Origin: JBBPZA01 sp038330095
GTDB taxonomy: Bacteria; Actinomycetota; Thermoleophilia; Solirubrobacterales; Solirubrobacteraceae
Direction: 5' to 3'
Assembly (NCBI GenBank): GCA_038330095.1
Contig: JBBQNQ010000004.1
Span: 1-64,000, forward strand
Length of the DNA stretch: 64,000 nucleotides
The notes under the pieces are model-generated. The model saw nothing but the letters and a program-made list of their open reading frames with translations, had not been told where the DNA came from and did no database searches. Shown piece after piece: positions 48,562-56,977 of the stretch (its first letter is position 1; every line of letters starts with the position of its first letter). The position numbers were made by a program, and so were the translations under genes.

Positions 48562-49568
48562 GTGGGGTAATCGAGCGCTACCGCGAGGACCTTCCCTTCG
48601 CGCCCGGCGACCCGGTTGTCTCGCTCGCCGAGGGATCGACCCCGCTCGTGCCCGCGCCGGTCCTCTCCGAGCTGGCCGGCGTCGAGGTCTGGCTCAAGCT
48701 CGAAGGGGCCAACCCGACGGGATCCTTCAAGGATCGCGGCATGACCTGCGCGGTCTCCGCGGCGGTCCGCGAGGGCGCCGAGGCGGTGATCTGCGCCTCG
48801 ACCGGGAACACCGCGGCCAGCGCGGCGGCCTACGCCGCGCGGGCCGGGCTCACCGGTGCGGTGATCGTCCCCGAGGGCAAGATCGCGACCGGCAAGCTCG
48901 CCCAGGCGCTGGTCCACGGGGCGCGGGTGGTAGCGCTACGGGGCAACTTCGACCAGGCGCTGGCGCTGGTGCGCGAGCTGGTCGACCGACACCCCATCGC
49001 GCTCGTCAACTCGGTCAACGCCTACCGTCTCGAGGGCCAGAAGACCGCGGCCTTCGAGGTCCTCGACGAGCTCGGGGAGATCGACGGCCTCTGCATCCCC
49101 GTGGGCAACGCCGGGAACATCACGGCCTACTGGAAGGGCTTTCAGGAGCGCGGTACGTCTCCCCGGATGCTCGGGTTCCAGGCCGAGGGCGCCGCGCCCC
49201 TCGTCCTCGGCGAGCGCGTCGCCGAGCCCGAGACGGTCGCCAGCGCGATCCGCATCGGTAACCCTGCCCGCTGGGAGGAGGCAATGGGCGCCGTGACCGG
49301 CTCCCGAGGGGCGGTGAAAGCGGTGTCAGACGACGAGATCCTCGCGGCCTGGCGCCTGCTGGCCGCACGGGAGGGTGTGTTCTGCGAGCCGGCGTCGGCT
49401 GCCGCCGTGGCGGGCCTGCTGCGCCACGGACCCGCGGGAGCGTCGCGGGTCGTCTGCGTGCTCACCGGCCACGGCCTGAAGGATCCGCAGACCGCGCTCG
49501 AGCTGGCGGGCGCGGTGGTGCCGTGCGAGCCGGAGCTCGGCGCGGTTGAGGAGGCGGTGCTGGGGTGA
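48558..49568 (+). CDS. thrC: Threonine synthase
   Basis: A 336-residue PLP enzyme converting O-phosphohomoserine to threonine. The PLP lysine is in LEGANPTGSFKDRGMTCAVS near residue 50, with SAAAYAARAGLTGAVIVPEG near 92, IPVGNAGNITAYWKGFQERG near 180 and a late VLTGHGLKDPQTALEL near 305. The first ATG/GTG/TTG in frame is GTG 48648, but the 30 codons before it read IERYREDLPFAPG then DPVVSLAEGSTPLV, a conserved ThrC N-terminus. CTG 48558, overlapping the hom stop as CTGA, is therefore taken as the start. Coupled to thrB by a GTGA overlap. Confidence 0.93.
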   Translation: MSGVIERYREDLPFAPGDPVVSLAEGSTPLVPAPVLSELAGVEVWLKLEGANPTGSFKDRGMTCAVSAAVREGAEAVICASTGNTAASAAAYAARAGLTGAVIVPEGKIATGKLAQALVHGARVVALRGNFDQALALVRELVDRHPIALVNSVNAYRLEGQKTAAFEVLDELGEIDGLCIPVGNAGNITAYWKGFQERGTSPRMLGFQAEGAAPLVLGERVAEPETVASAIRIGNPARWEEAMGAVTGSRGAVKAVSDDEILAAWRLLAAREGVFCEPASAAAVAGLLRHGPAGASRVVCVLTGHGLKDPQTALELAGAVVPCEPELGAVEEAVLG

Positions 49569-50416
49569 ACCGGCGCCGAGTGGTCCGCGTCCCCGCCTCC
49601 TCGGCCAACCTCGGGCCGGGCTACGACGTGCTGGCCGCAGCGCTCTCTCTCCATGTGGAGCTCGAGGTGGAGGAGACCGGGCGCTTCGGGGTGGAGACTG
49701 AGCTCGAGGTGGCACGCGACGAGCGCAACCTGTGCGTCCGGGCCTTCGCCCGCCTGGCGCCGCCCGACGCGTTCACCTTCCGGATCCACTCGAGGGTGCC
49801 GCTCTCCAGCGGCCTCGGCTCGAGCGCGGCGGCGACCGTCGCCGGCCTGATGGCCGCAGACCACCTGTTCGAGCTCGACGCCGACGTCCTGGAGCTCGCC
49901 TCAGAGCTCGAGGGCCATCCCGACAACGCCGCCGCCGCCCTGCTCGGGGGGTTCGTGATCTGCGCCGACGGGCGCGCGACACGCTTCGACGCGCCGGCGG
50001 GGCTGGAGGCGGTCGTCGTGGTCCCTCACGAGCCCGTCGCCACGCGCCAGGCGCGCGCCGCGATGCCCGCCGAGGTGCCGATCGGCGATGCGGTCTTCAC
50101 CGCCGCCCACGCCTCGCTGCTGGTCTACGGGCTGATCCAGGGAGAGTGGGATCTCGTCGCCCGGGGCCTCGCCGACCGCCTGCACCAACCCCACCGGACC
50201 CATCTCTACCCGCGCTCGATGGAGCTCGTGGACCGGGCCACCGCCCTCGGCGCGCTCGGCGCGACGATCTCGGGCGCGGGCCCCTCGGTGCTCGTGTGGA
50301 CGCACTACGAGGCGACGGGCACGGTCACCGCACGCCTACGCAACGAGGCCGAGGGCTGGGCGGACGTCGTCCGGGTGCCCTTCGAGCCCGAGGGCGCGTA
50401 CGTGCGAGCGCTGTAG
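49565..50416 (+). CDS. thrB: Homoserine kinase
   Basis: A 283-residue GHMP kinase phosphorylating homoserine. Motif 1 VRVPASSANLGPGYDVLAAA at the N-terminus, the ATP loop HSRVPLSSGLGSSAAATVAG near 80, ELEGHPDNAAAALLGGFVIC near 115 and the C-terminal ALGATISGAGPSVLVWTHYE near 232 are all intact. GTG 49565 overlaps the thrC stop. It completes lysA-hom-thrC-thrB; no aspartate kinase or asd gene is in the window. Confidence 0.95.
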   Translation: MNRRRVVRVPASSANLGPGYDVLAAALSLHVELEVEETGRFGVETELEVARDERNLCVRAFARLAPPDAFTFRIHSRVPLSSGLGSSAAATVAGLMAADHLFELDADVLELASELEGHPDNAAAALLGGFVICADGRATRFDAPAGLEAVVVVPHEPVATRQARAAMPAEVPIGDAVFTAAHASLLVYGLIQGEWDLVARGLADRLHQPHRTHLYPRSMELVDRATALGALGATISGAGPSVLVWTHYEATGTVTARLRNEAEGWADVVRVPFEPEGAYVRAL

Positions 50417-50481
50417 ACCCGGCGCCGCCGTGGGGTGTAGGCTGCCGCCGCTCCATTCTCCGGACCAAAGAGGGACGCGAC

Positions 50482-51297
50482 ATGACTTCGAGACCCATCC
50501 GCCTCGCGGGGGCGGCGCTGCTCGCCGCCGGATCCATCGGCGTGCTCGCTGCCTGTGGTAGCGACAACAGCAGCAGCAACAGCGGCAGCGATGCCAAGCT
50601 CACCGCCAGCTGCAACGCCAACGCCGCCGTCAACGATGGGTTCAACAAGTTCTTCAGCAACACCCCGGCCCTGCAGAGCAACGGGCCCCCGTCCAAGAAG
50701 GACCTACCGCAGGTCCGGGCCAACTTCGACAAGTACGTCGGCGGGCCGCTGGCACAGATCCAGAAGGACCCGCCAGACCAGATCGCAGGCGACATAAAGA
50801 CGGCTGTCGCGCAGGTGTCCAAGATCCGTGAGGGCGACACGCAGACCTTCCAGAACCCGAACTTCGGGAAGACGACGGCCCGCATCGACGCCTACTACTT
50901 CGACAACTGCAAGGGCCAGAAGGGCGACGTCAAGGCCCTGGACTATGCCTACGACGGGCTCAAGCCGACCTACTCCGCCGGGTTGACGCAGTTCAAGATG
51001 CAGAACACCGGCAAGGAGGTCCACGAGATGAATATCGCGCGGCTCAAGCCGGGCGTGAAGCTGACCTTCGCGCAGATCCTGAAGCTCCCGGAGAGCCAGG
51101 CCGACAAGTACGTAGTCCAGGTGGCGGGCGCCGACCCGGTGCCGGCGGGCCAGTCCTCCTACGCGAGCGCCGACCTCACCCCGGGCAAGTACATCGCGAT
51201 CTGCTTCATCCCCCAGGGGACCACCTCGCTGCAGAAGCCGGGCAAGGGCAAGCCGCACTTCCTGCTCGGGATGCAGAAGGAGTTCAGCGTCCAGTAG
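50482..51297 (+). CDS. Lipoprotein with cupredoxin-like domain
   Basis: 271 residues. Signal peptide with lipobox GVLAACGSD (Cys near 25). An Asn/Ser-rich linker precedes a helical part (FDKYVGGPLAQIQKDPPDQI), then a C-terminal beta domain with type-I copper-site residues: His in NTGKEVHEMNIARLKPG, Cys in TPGKYIAICFIPQG and His/Met in GKPHFLLGMQKEFSVQ. This His-Cys-His-Met set suggests a copper-binding or electron-transfer protein, or an EfeO-like iron-handling partner. AGAGGGA lies nine bases upstream of ATG 50482. Confidence 0.82.
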   Translation: MTSRPIRLAGAALLAAGSIGVLAACGSDNSSSNSGSDAKLTASCNANAAVNDGFNKFFSNTPALQSNGPPSKKDLPQVRANFDKYVGGPLAQIQKDPPDQIAGDIKTAVAQVSKIREGDTQTFQNPNFGKTTARIDAYYFDNCKGQKGDVKALDYAYDGLKPTYSAGLTQFKMQNTGKEVHEMNIARLKPGVKLTFAQILKLPESQADKYVVQVAGADPVPAGQSSYASADLTPGKYIAICFIPQGTTSLQKPGKGKPHFLLGMQKEFSVQ

Positions 51298-51324
51298 GCG
51301 GCACTGGGCCGGCCGGCGCGGCGC

Positions 51325-52125
51325 TCAGCCGCGCCGGGCCGGCACGCCGTCGGCCAGCGCGCCCAGCCGCTCGCGGGCCTCGCGCATGCCCAGGCGCTGG
51401 AGGACCTCGTCGGCCAGCGCGAGGTAGTCGGCCGCGAGGTCGGGCCGGAAGTCGAGGATGGAGACAGCCCTCTCCGCGGACTCCGCGTAGGCGATCGATT
51501 GGCGCACGGTCGCGGTGAAGGCCTTCTCCCCGAAGCTCTTGCGCAGGCCCTTGTAGGCCTCGCGCGAGTGCACGGTGCGCATGTCGGCGATGTTGAGCAC
51601 TACCCCGAGCCACTCGAGGTCGGGATTGAGGTTGTCGCGAGCCAAATCGATGACCTCCAAGGCCTGCTCGACGCCCTGCATCGCGAAGTACTGCGCCTCG
51701 GAGGAGATGAGGGCATGGTCGGCGGCCACCATCGCGTTGACGGTGAGCAGGCCGAGCGCCGGCGGGCAGTCGATGATGATCACGTCGTAGTCGTCGCGGA
51801 CCTCGCGCAGCGCCCGCCGAAGGGTGAGCTCGCGGCCCATCTTCCCGCTGAGCACGAGCTCGGCCTCGGCCAGTCCGAGGTTCGCGGGGATCACACCGTC
51901 GTGGACGGCCGCGGACGCCTTCGCGCGCCCGGCGAGGACGTCGCCGACCGTCGGGTCGGCGTCGGGGTCGACGTCGAAGTAGTCGGAGAGGTTGCCCTGC
52001 GGATCGAGGTCGACCGCGAGGGTCCGCAGGTCCACGCGCCGGAAGATATCGGCGAGCGTCCGCACCGTCGTCGTCTTGCCTGTCCCGCCCTTCTGGGAGA
52101 GGACCGCGATCGTCTCCGCCGCCAT
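51325..52125 (-). CDS. ParA-family ATPase, orphan
   Basis: 266 residues with the deviant Walker A QKGGTGKTTTVRTLADIF at the N-terminus, Asp motif LAVDLDPQGNLSDYFDVDPD near 38, Walker B YDVIIIDCPPALGLLTVNAM near 112 and the ParA/Soj fold to the end (LEWLGVVLNIADMRTVHSRE near 170). No parB or parS-like site adjoins. ParA proteins act in chromosome or plasmid partition and in placing other complexes. The FHA protein gene lies upstream, 37 bp away, on the same strand, suggesting a shared operon. The true chromosomal parA is probably elsewhere. Confidence 0.9.
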   Translation of the reverse strand: MAAETIAVLSQKGGTGKTTTVRTLADIFRRVDLRTLAVDLDPQGNLSDYFDVDPDADPTVGDVLAGRAKASAAVHDGVIPANLGLAEAELVLSGKMGRELTLRRALREVRDDYDVIIIDCPPALGLLTVNAMVAADHALISSEAQYFAMQGVEQALEVIDLARDNLNPDLEWLGVVLNIADMRTVHSREAYKGLRKSFGEKAFTATVRQSIAYAESAERAVSILDFRPDLAADYLALADEVLQRLGMREARERLGALADGVPARRG

Positions 52126-52162
52126 GAGGGGCGCGGACTATAGACCCGCGCGCGGCGCGCCG

Positions 52163-52627
52163 CTACGCGGGCGCGGCGCCCGCCGGCGCCGGGGTCCCGG
52201 CCGCCGTCGTGGCCACGGGCTGGACGTCGAGGAAGCGCAGCTCGTGGCGGCCCACGAGGATCTCGTCGCCGTCGCCCAGCTGGCTCCACTCCACCCGCTC
52301 TCCGTTCACGAACACCCCGTTGAGGCTGCGATCGTCGAGCACGCGCACGCCGTCCGGCTGGCGCACTATCAGGGCGTGACGACGCGAGACCGTCGGGTCG
52401 TCGAAGCGGATGTCGGCGGCCAGGCTGCGCCCTACTCGAGTCCACTCGTCGGTCACGGCCGCCACAACGAGCTCGTCGCCGTCGCGGTAGGCGACGTACT
52501 GCCCGGCGTCGTCACCGCAGCGCGCTCGGGCCTCGCCGAGCCACTCGGGCTCATCGACGGCTGGCGCGACGGTCTGGAAGCTCGCGGTCGTGCCGACAGG
52601 GGCGCCTTGCGTGAGCGCGTCGGACAT
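52163..52627 (-). CDS. FHA-domain protein
   Basis: 154 residues from ATG 52627. After about 60 acidic, unstructured residues comes one FHA domain: TRVGRSLAADIRFDDPTVSR near 64 (GRS...SRRH phosphothreonine-binding loops), RHALIVRQPDGVRVLDDRSL, then NGVFVNGERVEWSQLGDGDE. FHA domains read phosphothreonine from Ser/Thr kinases. No kinase lies in the window. The C-terminal 20 residues are Ala/Pro-rich. It is in tandem with the orphan ParA gene, so it might link phosphorylation to ParA placement; that is inference. Confidence 0.88.
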   Translation of the reverse strand: MSDALTQGAPVGTTASFQTVAPAVDEPEWLGEARARCGDDAGQYVAYRDGDELVVAAVTDEWTRVGRSLAADIRFDDPTVSRRHALIVRQPDGVRVLDDRSLNGVFVNGERVEWSQLGDGDEILVGRHELRFLDVQPVATTAAGTPAPAGAAPA

Positions 52628-52728
52628 GTGTCGTGACCTCTCCGGAAAGGGGCCGGCTGGGGACGGCCCGGCACGCAGATGATACCGGCCGGGGAAGGAC
52701 GTGAAAGGGGCGCGCCGAAAGTCCCTGC

Positions 52729-52974
52729 ATGGCACGTCCAAGCGAGCTGGAGCTCCAGCTCTTCCGCAGTAGCGTCGACGCGCTGCGCGCGGATCGCAAC
52801 CGCTGCTCGGACTGCCGGCGCACGCCGCTGACCGGCGAACGGGTCTACCGCTACGAGGGCGGCCGCGCGGTCTGCGAGCTGTGCCGGGCGCTTCGCCGCG
52901 AGGACCCCGTGTCCAGCGAGCCCGTGCGCGACGAGGCCGGTCCGCACGTTCGCGTGCGTAGCCGAGCGGCGTGA
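52729..52974 (+). CDS. Small zinc-ribbon-like protein
   Basis: 81 residues. Helical N-terminus (MARPSELELQLFRSSVDALR) followed by CSDCRRTPLTGERVYRYEGG and VCELCRAL: two CxxC pairs 25 residues apart, a probable treble-clef or ribbon zinc site. No known name. It is divergent from the FHA gene (101 bp gap with a basic palindrome-free stretch). Could be a nucleic-acid or protein-binding adaptor. Confidence 0.68.
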   Translation: MARPSELELQLFRSSVDALRADRNRCSDCRRTPLTGERVYRYEGGRAVCELCRALRREDPVSSEPVRDEAGPHVRVRSRAA

Positions 52975-53013
52975 CGCCCTCGCCGGCGCAGCCACGCGCA
53001 TAGACTCCCCGGC

Positions 53014-53505
53014 GTGCAGCCGGTCCAGCTCTCGGTCACCGTCGCGCGCCCGCGTGAGGAGGTCTTCGAGTACCTGGCGGATGTCGCCAACCACCCGGAG
53101 TTCAGCGACCACTACCTGGTGGACTGGCGTCTGACCCGCGTGGACTCCTACGGCACCGGCGCCGGCGCCCGCTTCCGGGTCAAGGTGCCGCTGAACCGCT
53201 TCGACTGGGCCGATGTGTCCTTCCTCGAGGTCGATGCGCCCTACCGGATCGTGGGAGTGGGGCGAGCCGGGAAGTACAACCGCATCCGCACGCTCACCAC
53301 CTGGACGCTGGACCCCGCCTCCGGGGGCCAGACCGAGGTGGGCTTCGAGCTCGACACCCAGCCCGCGCTGCCCACGGACCGGCTCGTGGAGGCGTTCGCG
53401 CGCCCCTTCGTCCGGCGGGGGGCCAAGCGCGCGCTCAAGCGCCTGCGCTCCATCCTCGAGGATGACCTCGACCGCGGTCGCCGCGTCAGCGTCGCGGCCC
53501 GCTGA
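53014..53505 (+). CDS. SRPBCC (START-like) protein
   Basis: 163 residues of the polyketide-cyclase/dehydrase-like fold: VQLSVTVARPREEVFEYLAD, VANHPEFSDHYLVDWRLTRV, and a late strand GQTEVGFELDTQPALPTDRL. The C-terminus is a basic helix (RRGAKRALKRLRSILEDDLD). The ligand is unknown. GTG 53014 is the first start. It forms a short run with the zinc-ribbon protein before and a lipoprotein after. Confidence 0.78.
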   Translation: MQPVQLSVTVARPREEVFEYLADVANHPEFSDHYLVDWRLTRVDSYGTGAGARFRVKVPLNRFDWADVSFLEVDAPYRIVGVGRAGKYNRIRTLTTWTLDPASGGQTEVGFELDTQPALPTDRLVEAFARPFVRRGAKRALKRLRSILEDDLDRGRRVSVAAR

Positions 53506-53540
53506 TCCGCTCGCGCCCGCGACGCCGGACCACCGGTAGC

Positions 53541-54158
53541 ATGCCGACCGCCGCCGCCGTGACCTCCCTGCGCCGCCTCACCATCGCCCTCTCGATCCTG
53601 GCCCTCGCGGTCGCCCTCGGGGCGTGCGGCAACAAGACGAAGACCGTCACCCGCGCCGACACCGAGGGCCTGTACCTCGACGTCGGCGGCCTGACCTATC
53701 AGGTCCAGGTCTCGCGCCAGCTCAACCCCAAGGGCGTCGAGGACCGGGCCTACCTCAAGGGCCTGGCCCCCGGGACGCCGCCGCTCAAGCCCGACGAGTC
53801 CTGGTTCGGCGTGTTCCTCCGCGTAAACAACGAGGAGAACCATCCGATCCGGGCGGCGAGCGACTTCCGGATCACGGACACCCAATATGTCGAGCGACAG
53901 CCCTGTGTGCCGGCCAGGGGCTGCTACCGGCCGACGGCGCTCGACCCGCAGATCAACCCGTTCGCCTACAGCGCCACCCAACTCGACCCGGGTGAGCTCT
54001 ACCCGGCGCTTTCGAGCCCTGCCTCGGAGAACGTCACCGGCGGCACGGTGCTGGTCTTCCGCATCCCCTACGGGTCCTACGAGAACCGCCCGTTGGAGCT
54101 CCAGGTGCGGGGCGCCGAAGTGCCCCAGCGCTCGGGGATCGTCCAGCTCGACCTCTGA
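53541..54158 (+). CDS. Lipoprotein of unknown function
   Basis: 205 residues. Signal peptide with lipobox VALGACGNK (Cys near 29). The mature domain is beta-rich: GLYLDVGGLTYQVQVSRQLN, SWFGVFLRVNNEENHPIRAA, SDFRITDTQYVERQPCVPAR, and GGTVLVFRIPYGSYENRPLE; it looks like an immunoglobulin-type or DUF4352-like fold. Two cysteines (CVPARGC) could form a disulfide. The stop TGA is overlapped by CTG, the proposed GNAT-USP start (CTGA). Confidence 0.75.
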   Translation: MPTAAAVTSLRRLTIALSILALAVALGACGNKTKTVTRADTEGLYLDVGGLTYQVQVSRQLNPKGVEDRAYLKGLAPGTPPLKPDESWFGVFLRVNNEENHPIRAASDFRITDTQYVERQPCVPARGCYRPTALDPQINPFAYSATQLDPGELYPALSSPASENVTGGTVLVFRIPYGSYENRPLELQVRGAEVPQRSGIVQLDL

Positions 54159-55240
54159 CCAAGCGCCGGACCCAGACCCTCGACCTGCGCGACGGCGCGC
54201 GCGTCGTCGTCCGTCCGATCGAGCCCGGTGACAAGCAGCGGATGGCGGCGGCCCTGGAGCGGCTCAGCGAGGACTCCCGGTACCGGCGCTTCCTGAGTCC
54301 CATGCCGAGGTTCTCGAGTTCCATGCTCGTCTACCTAACCGAGGTCGACCATCACGATCACGAGGCCCTCCTCGCCCTCGAGCCCGGCACGGGCGATGCG
54401 CTCGGCGTGGCCCGCTACGTGCGCCTGGCCGAGGATCACGAGGCGGCGGAGGCGGCGGTCACCGTGGTCGACGACTGGCAGGGGCGCGGGCTGGGCCGGG
54501 CGCTGCTCGAGCAGCTCGCGGGGCGGGCGCGCGAGGAGGGCGTTCGGCGCTTCACCGCCTTCGTGCTCGCGAGCAACCCTGGGGCGATCCGTGTGCTCGA
54601 GGGGCTGGGCGAGGCCAAGATCTCCCATGAGGGCCAGAACGTGGAGATCCGGATCGATCTGCCCGAGCAGCCGGGCATAGGGCCACAACTGGCGCGCCTG
54701 CTGCGCGAGACGGCCGCCGGCACGCTGCGCGCCACGGGCCTGGCCCTGCGGCCGGCGGCGCGCTGGTCACCGCCGCCACCCGGCGAGGCCTTCGCGGTCA
54801 TCGTCGCCGGAACGGACGGCTCGCCCGGCGCCGGCGCAGCGGTAGGGGCCGCGGTCGACCTGGCCGCGTGCCTTCGCTCCGAGCTGCACCTGGTGAGCGC
54901 GTACGGCCTGCCGGGGGGTCTCGCGCTGCCCGAGGCAACGCCGGCGGTGCCGGCCCCGCTGCGCCGCCTGCTTTCCTCGCGCGAAGAGGCCCAGGGGGCG
55001 CTTGCGCAAGCGGAGCGGGCGGCACGGGACCGCGGGCTCGAGCCCCTCCTGCACGCCTGCCGCGACGACCCAGCGCAGGCCCTGGTGGAGGTTGCGGACA
55101 AGGTGGGCGCGCGCCTGGTCGTGGTGGGCAGCAAGGGCATGGGCGGCCCGAGCCGCTTCGCGATGGGCGGCGTGCCCGACAAGGTCTCTCACCACGCCCG
55201 GTGCAGCGTTCTCGTGGTGCGCAGCGAGCGCCTCGGCTAG
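54155..55240 (+). CDS. GNAT acetyltransferase fused to universal-stress (USP) domain
   Basis: 361 residues. Residues about 8-165 form a GNAT domain (LDLRDGARVVVRPIEPGDKQ, FLSPMPRFSSSMLVYLTEVD, WQGRGLGRALLEQLAGRARE near 110 carrying the acetyl-CoA loop Q/RxxGxG/A, and VLASNPGAIRVLEGLG). Residues about 210-361 form a USP domain with FAVIVAGTDGSPGAGAAVGA and the ATP motif VVGSKGMGGPSRFAMGGV. The first ATG in frame (54242) would cut the conserved first GNAT strand; CTG 54155, overlapping the previous stop as CTGA, restores it. Perhaps a ligand-controlled protein acetyltransferase. Confidence 0.88.
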   Translation: MTKRRTQTLDLRDGARVVVRPIEPGDKQRMAAALERLSEDSRYRRFLSPMPRFSSSMLVYLTEVDHHDHEALLALEPGTGDALGVARYVRLAEDHEAAEAAVTVVDDWQGRGLGRALLEQLAGRAREEGVRRFTAFVLASNPGAIRVLEGLGEAKISHEGQNVEIRIDLPEQPGIGPQLARLLRETAAGTLRATGLALRPAARWSPPPPGEAFAVIVAGTDGSPGAGAAVGAAVDLAACLRSELHLVSAYGLPGGLALPEATPAVPAPLRRLLSSREEAQGALAQAERAARDRGLEPLLHACRDDPAQALVEVADKVGARLVVVGSKGMGGPSRFAMGGVPDKVSHHARCSVLVVRSERLG

Positions 55241-56946
55241 CGGCCGAGCGCGGTCCGCAGGACCTGCTGGGCGATCGGAGCGGCCACGTCTCCGCCGAAG
55301 CCCGCCTGCACCACGAGCACTCCGATCGCGATCTTGGGCCGGCGCGCCGGGGCGAAGGCGACGAACCAGGCGTCCTCGGAGAGGTTGCCGCCGAGCTCCG
55401 CCGTGCCGGTCTTCCCGGCCACCTTGACACCCGGGATCGCGGCCTTCTTGCCCGTTCCGAAGGCCACGACGTCGACCATGAGCCGCCGCACCTGGGCCGC
55501 GACACGGCGGTTGGTCACCCGCTCGCGAGGCGACCGCTCGCCCTTGAACAGCGTTGGCCGCACCCGCACGCCGCCGTTTCCGATGGTGGCGGCCACCGAG
55601 GCCATCGCCAGGGCGGTGGTCAGCACCTGCCCCTGGCCGATGGCCGAGGACCCCACGTCGTTGTCGCCGCCCATCTGGGCGGCGGTGGGGATGGTGCTGA
55701 CCGCCGCGCCGGGGATGCCGGTGGGCATGTTGAAGCCGAAGCGCTCGGCGACGTCGACGAGCCGCCGCTTGCCCAGCTTGGCGCCCAGGGGGGCGAAGAC
55801 CGAGTTGCAGGACTCCGCGAAGCTCTCGCGCAGGTCGCCGCCGCACGCCTCGCCGCCCGCGTTGGAGATCGTCTGGCCGCCGACGACGGCGGAGGTCTGT
55901 ACCGGGAAGCGGCTGCGCAACCTGACGATCCGGGCTTCGAGCGCGCCGGTCACGGTGATCACCTTCATGGTCGACCCCGGCGGCTGCAGGCCGGAGAACG
56001 CGATGCCCGAGAGCCCGAGCAGCTCGCCGGTGCGCGGGTTGAGCACCGCGACACCGCCGAGCTGCCCGCCCAGCGCGTTCACGGCGGCCGACTGGATCGC
56101 CGGCTTGATCGTCGAGCGCGCGGGGCGCCCGGCGTGCGGACGCGAGCGGGCGAGCACGCGCCGGCCCGCGAGCAGCACGCCGCCGGGCGTCCCGGCTACC
56201 CGCGACTCGAACACCCGCTCCAGGCCGGTCGTCCCGACCGGCGCGCCCGTCGGATAGCCGAGCCTGTAGAGCTGTGCCCGCCGAGCCGGGGGCGGCGCGC
56301 CCAGCTCGCCGACGATGTCGGCGGCGCCGCCCAGCGGCGAGAGCCGCTCGGGCCCCTTGGCCAGCGGGGTGCCGTCGCGGGCGAGGATCGCGGCGCGCGT
56401 CGGCATCGAGGTGCGCCGGCTCAGGCGCTCGCCGCGCGCGAGGTCCGGGAAGGCCAGCTCGCGGTCCCAGCGCACGCGGGCCTGCTCGCCCTTGCCCTCC
56501 AGCGGGAGGACGACGCGGCCGGTCAGCGGGGGCCACACCCGTGTCCGGACGGTCACGGGGACCGCCACGGCACCATCCTTCTCCCCCGCAGGCTTGCCGG
56601 TTCGCAGGCGGGTCACGGTGGCGGTCGCGGCGGCGTCGCGATACGAGCTGGCGAACGCCCGCTCACTCAGACGCCTGCGGACGTCATCGGACACAAGCCG
56701 GTACATCGCTCCGTAGTCGCCGCGCTCCCAGGCGCTCGCCCAGCGCTGGGCGAGGCGCTCCTCGGGCGAGGTGCGGGCCGCTCCGACGAGCACGCCGGCG
56801 GCGAGCGCAAACAGCGCCACGACGGCGAGCGGCAGCCCGCGGTGAAGCGTCTGCCGGCGACGGTCGCCACGCCGGGCCGCGGCGGACGGCCGCAGCCGCG
56901 ATGTCGGGGGCTCGGCTCGGTGCCGGGCTGTCGGGCCTCCTTGCAC
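55237..56946 (-). CDS. Class B penicillin-binding protein (PbpA-like transpeptidase)
   Basis: About 569 residues. One N-terminal membrane anchor (LPLAVVALFALAAGVLVGAA near 45), an NTF2-like/MecR1-type domain (SPEERLAQRWASAWERGDYG near 70), a linker, then the transpeptidase with SxxK in LQPPGSTMKVITVTGALEAR near 325, SxN in FAESCNSVFAPLGAK near 375 and KTG in VAGKTGTAELGGN near 525. It cross-links peptidoglycan outside the membrane. The start is uncertain: GTG 56946 is used; longer forms would overlap the divergent marP gene. It shares the CTAG stop with the convergent GNAT-USP gene. Confidence 0.88.
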   Translation of the reverse strand: MQGGPTARHRAEPPTSRLRPSAAARRGDRRRQTLHRGLPLAVVALFALAAGVLVGAARTSPEERLAQRWASAWERGDYGAMYRLVSDDVRRRLSERAFASSYRDAAATATVTRLRTGKPAGEKDGAVAVPVTVRTRVWPPLTGRVVLPLEGKGEQARVRWDRELAFPDLARGERLSRRTSMPTRAAILARDGTPLAKGPERLSPLGGAADIVGELGAPPPARRAQLYRLGYPTGAPVGTTGLERVFESRVAGTPGGVLLAGRRVLARSRPHAGRPARSTIKPAIQSAAVNALGGQLGGVAVLNPRTGELLGLSGIAFSGLQPPGSTMKVITVTGALEARIVRLRSRFPVQTSAVVGGQTISNAGGEACGGDLRESFAESCNSVFAPLGAKLGKRRLVDVAERFGFNMPTGIPGAAVSTIPTAAQMGGDNDVGSSAIGQGQVLTTALAMASVAATIGNGGVRVRPTLFKGERSPRERVTNRRVAAQVRRLMVDVVAFGTGKKAAIPGVKVAGKTGTAELGGNLSEDAWFVAFAPARRPKIAIGVLVVQAGFGGDVAAPIAQQVLRTALGR

Positions 56947-56977
56947 GATCGGCGCCAACGCTACCGTCCCGGCACCG

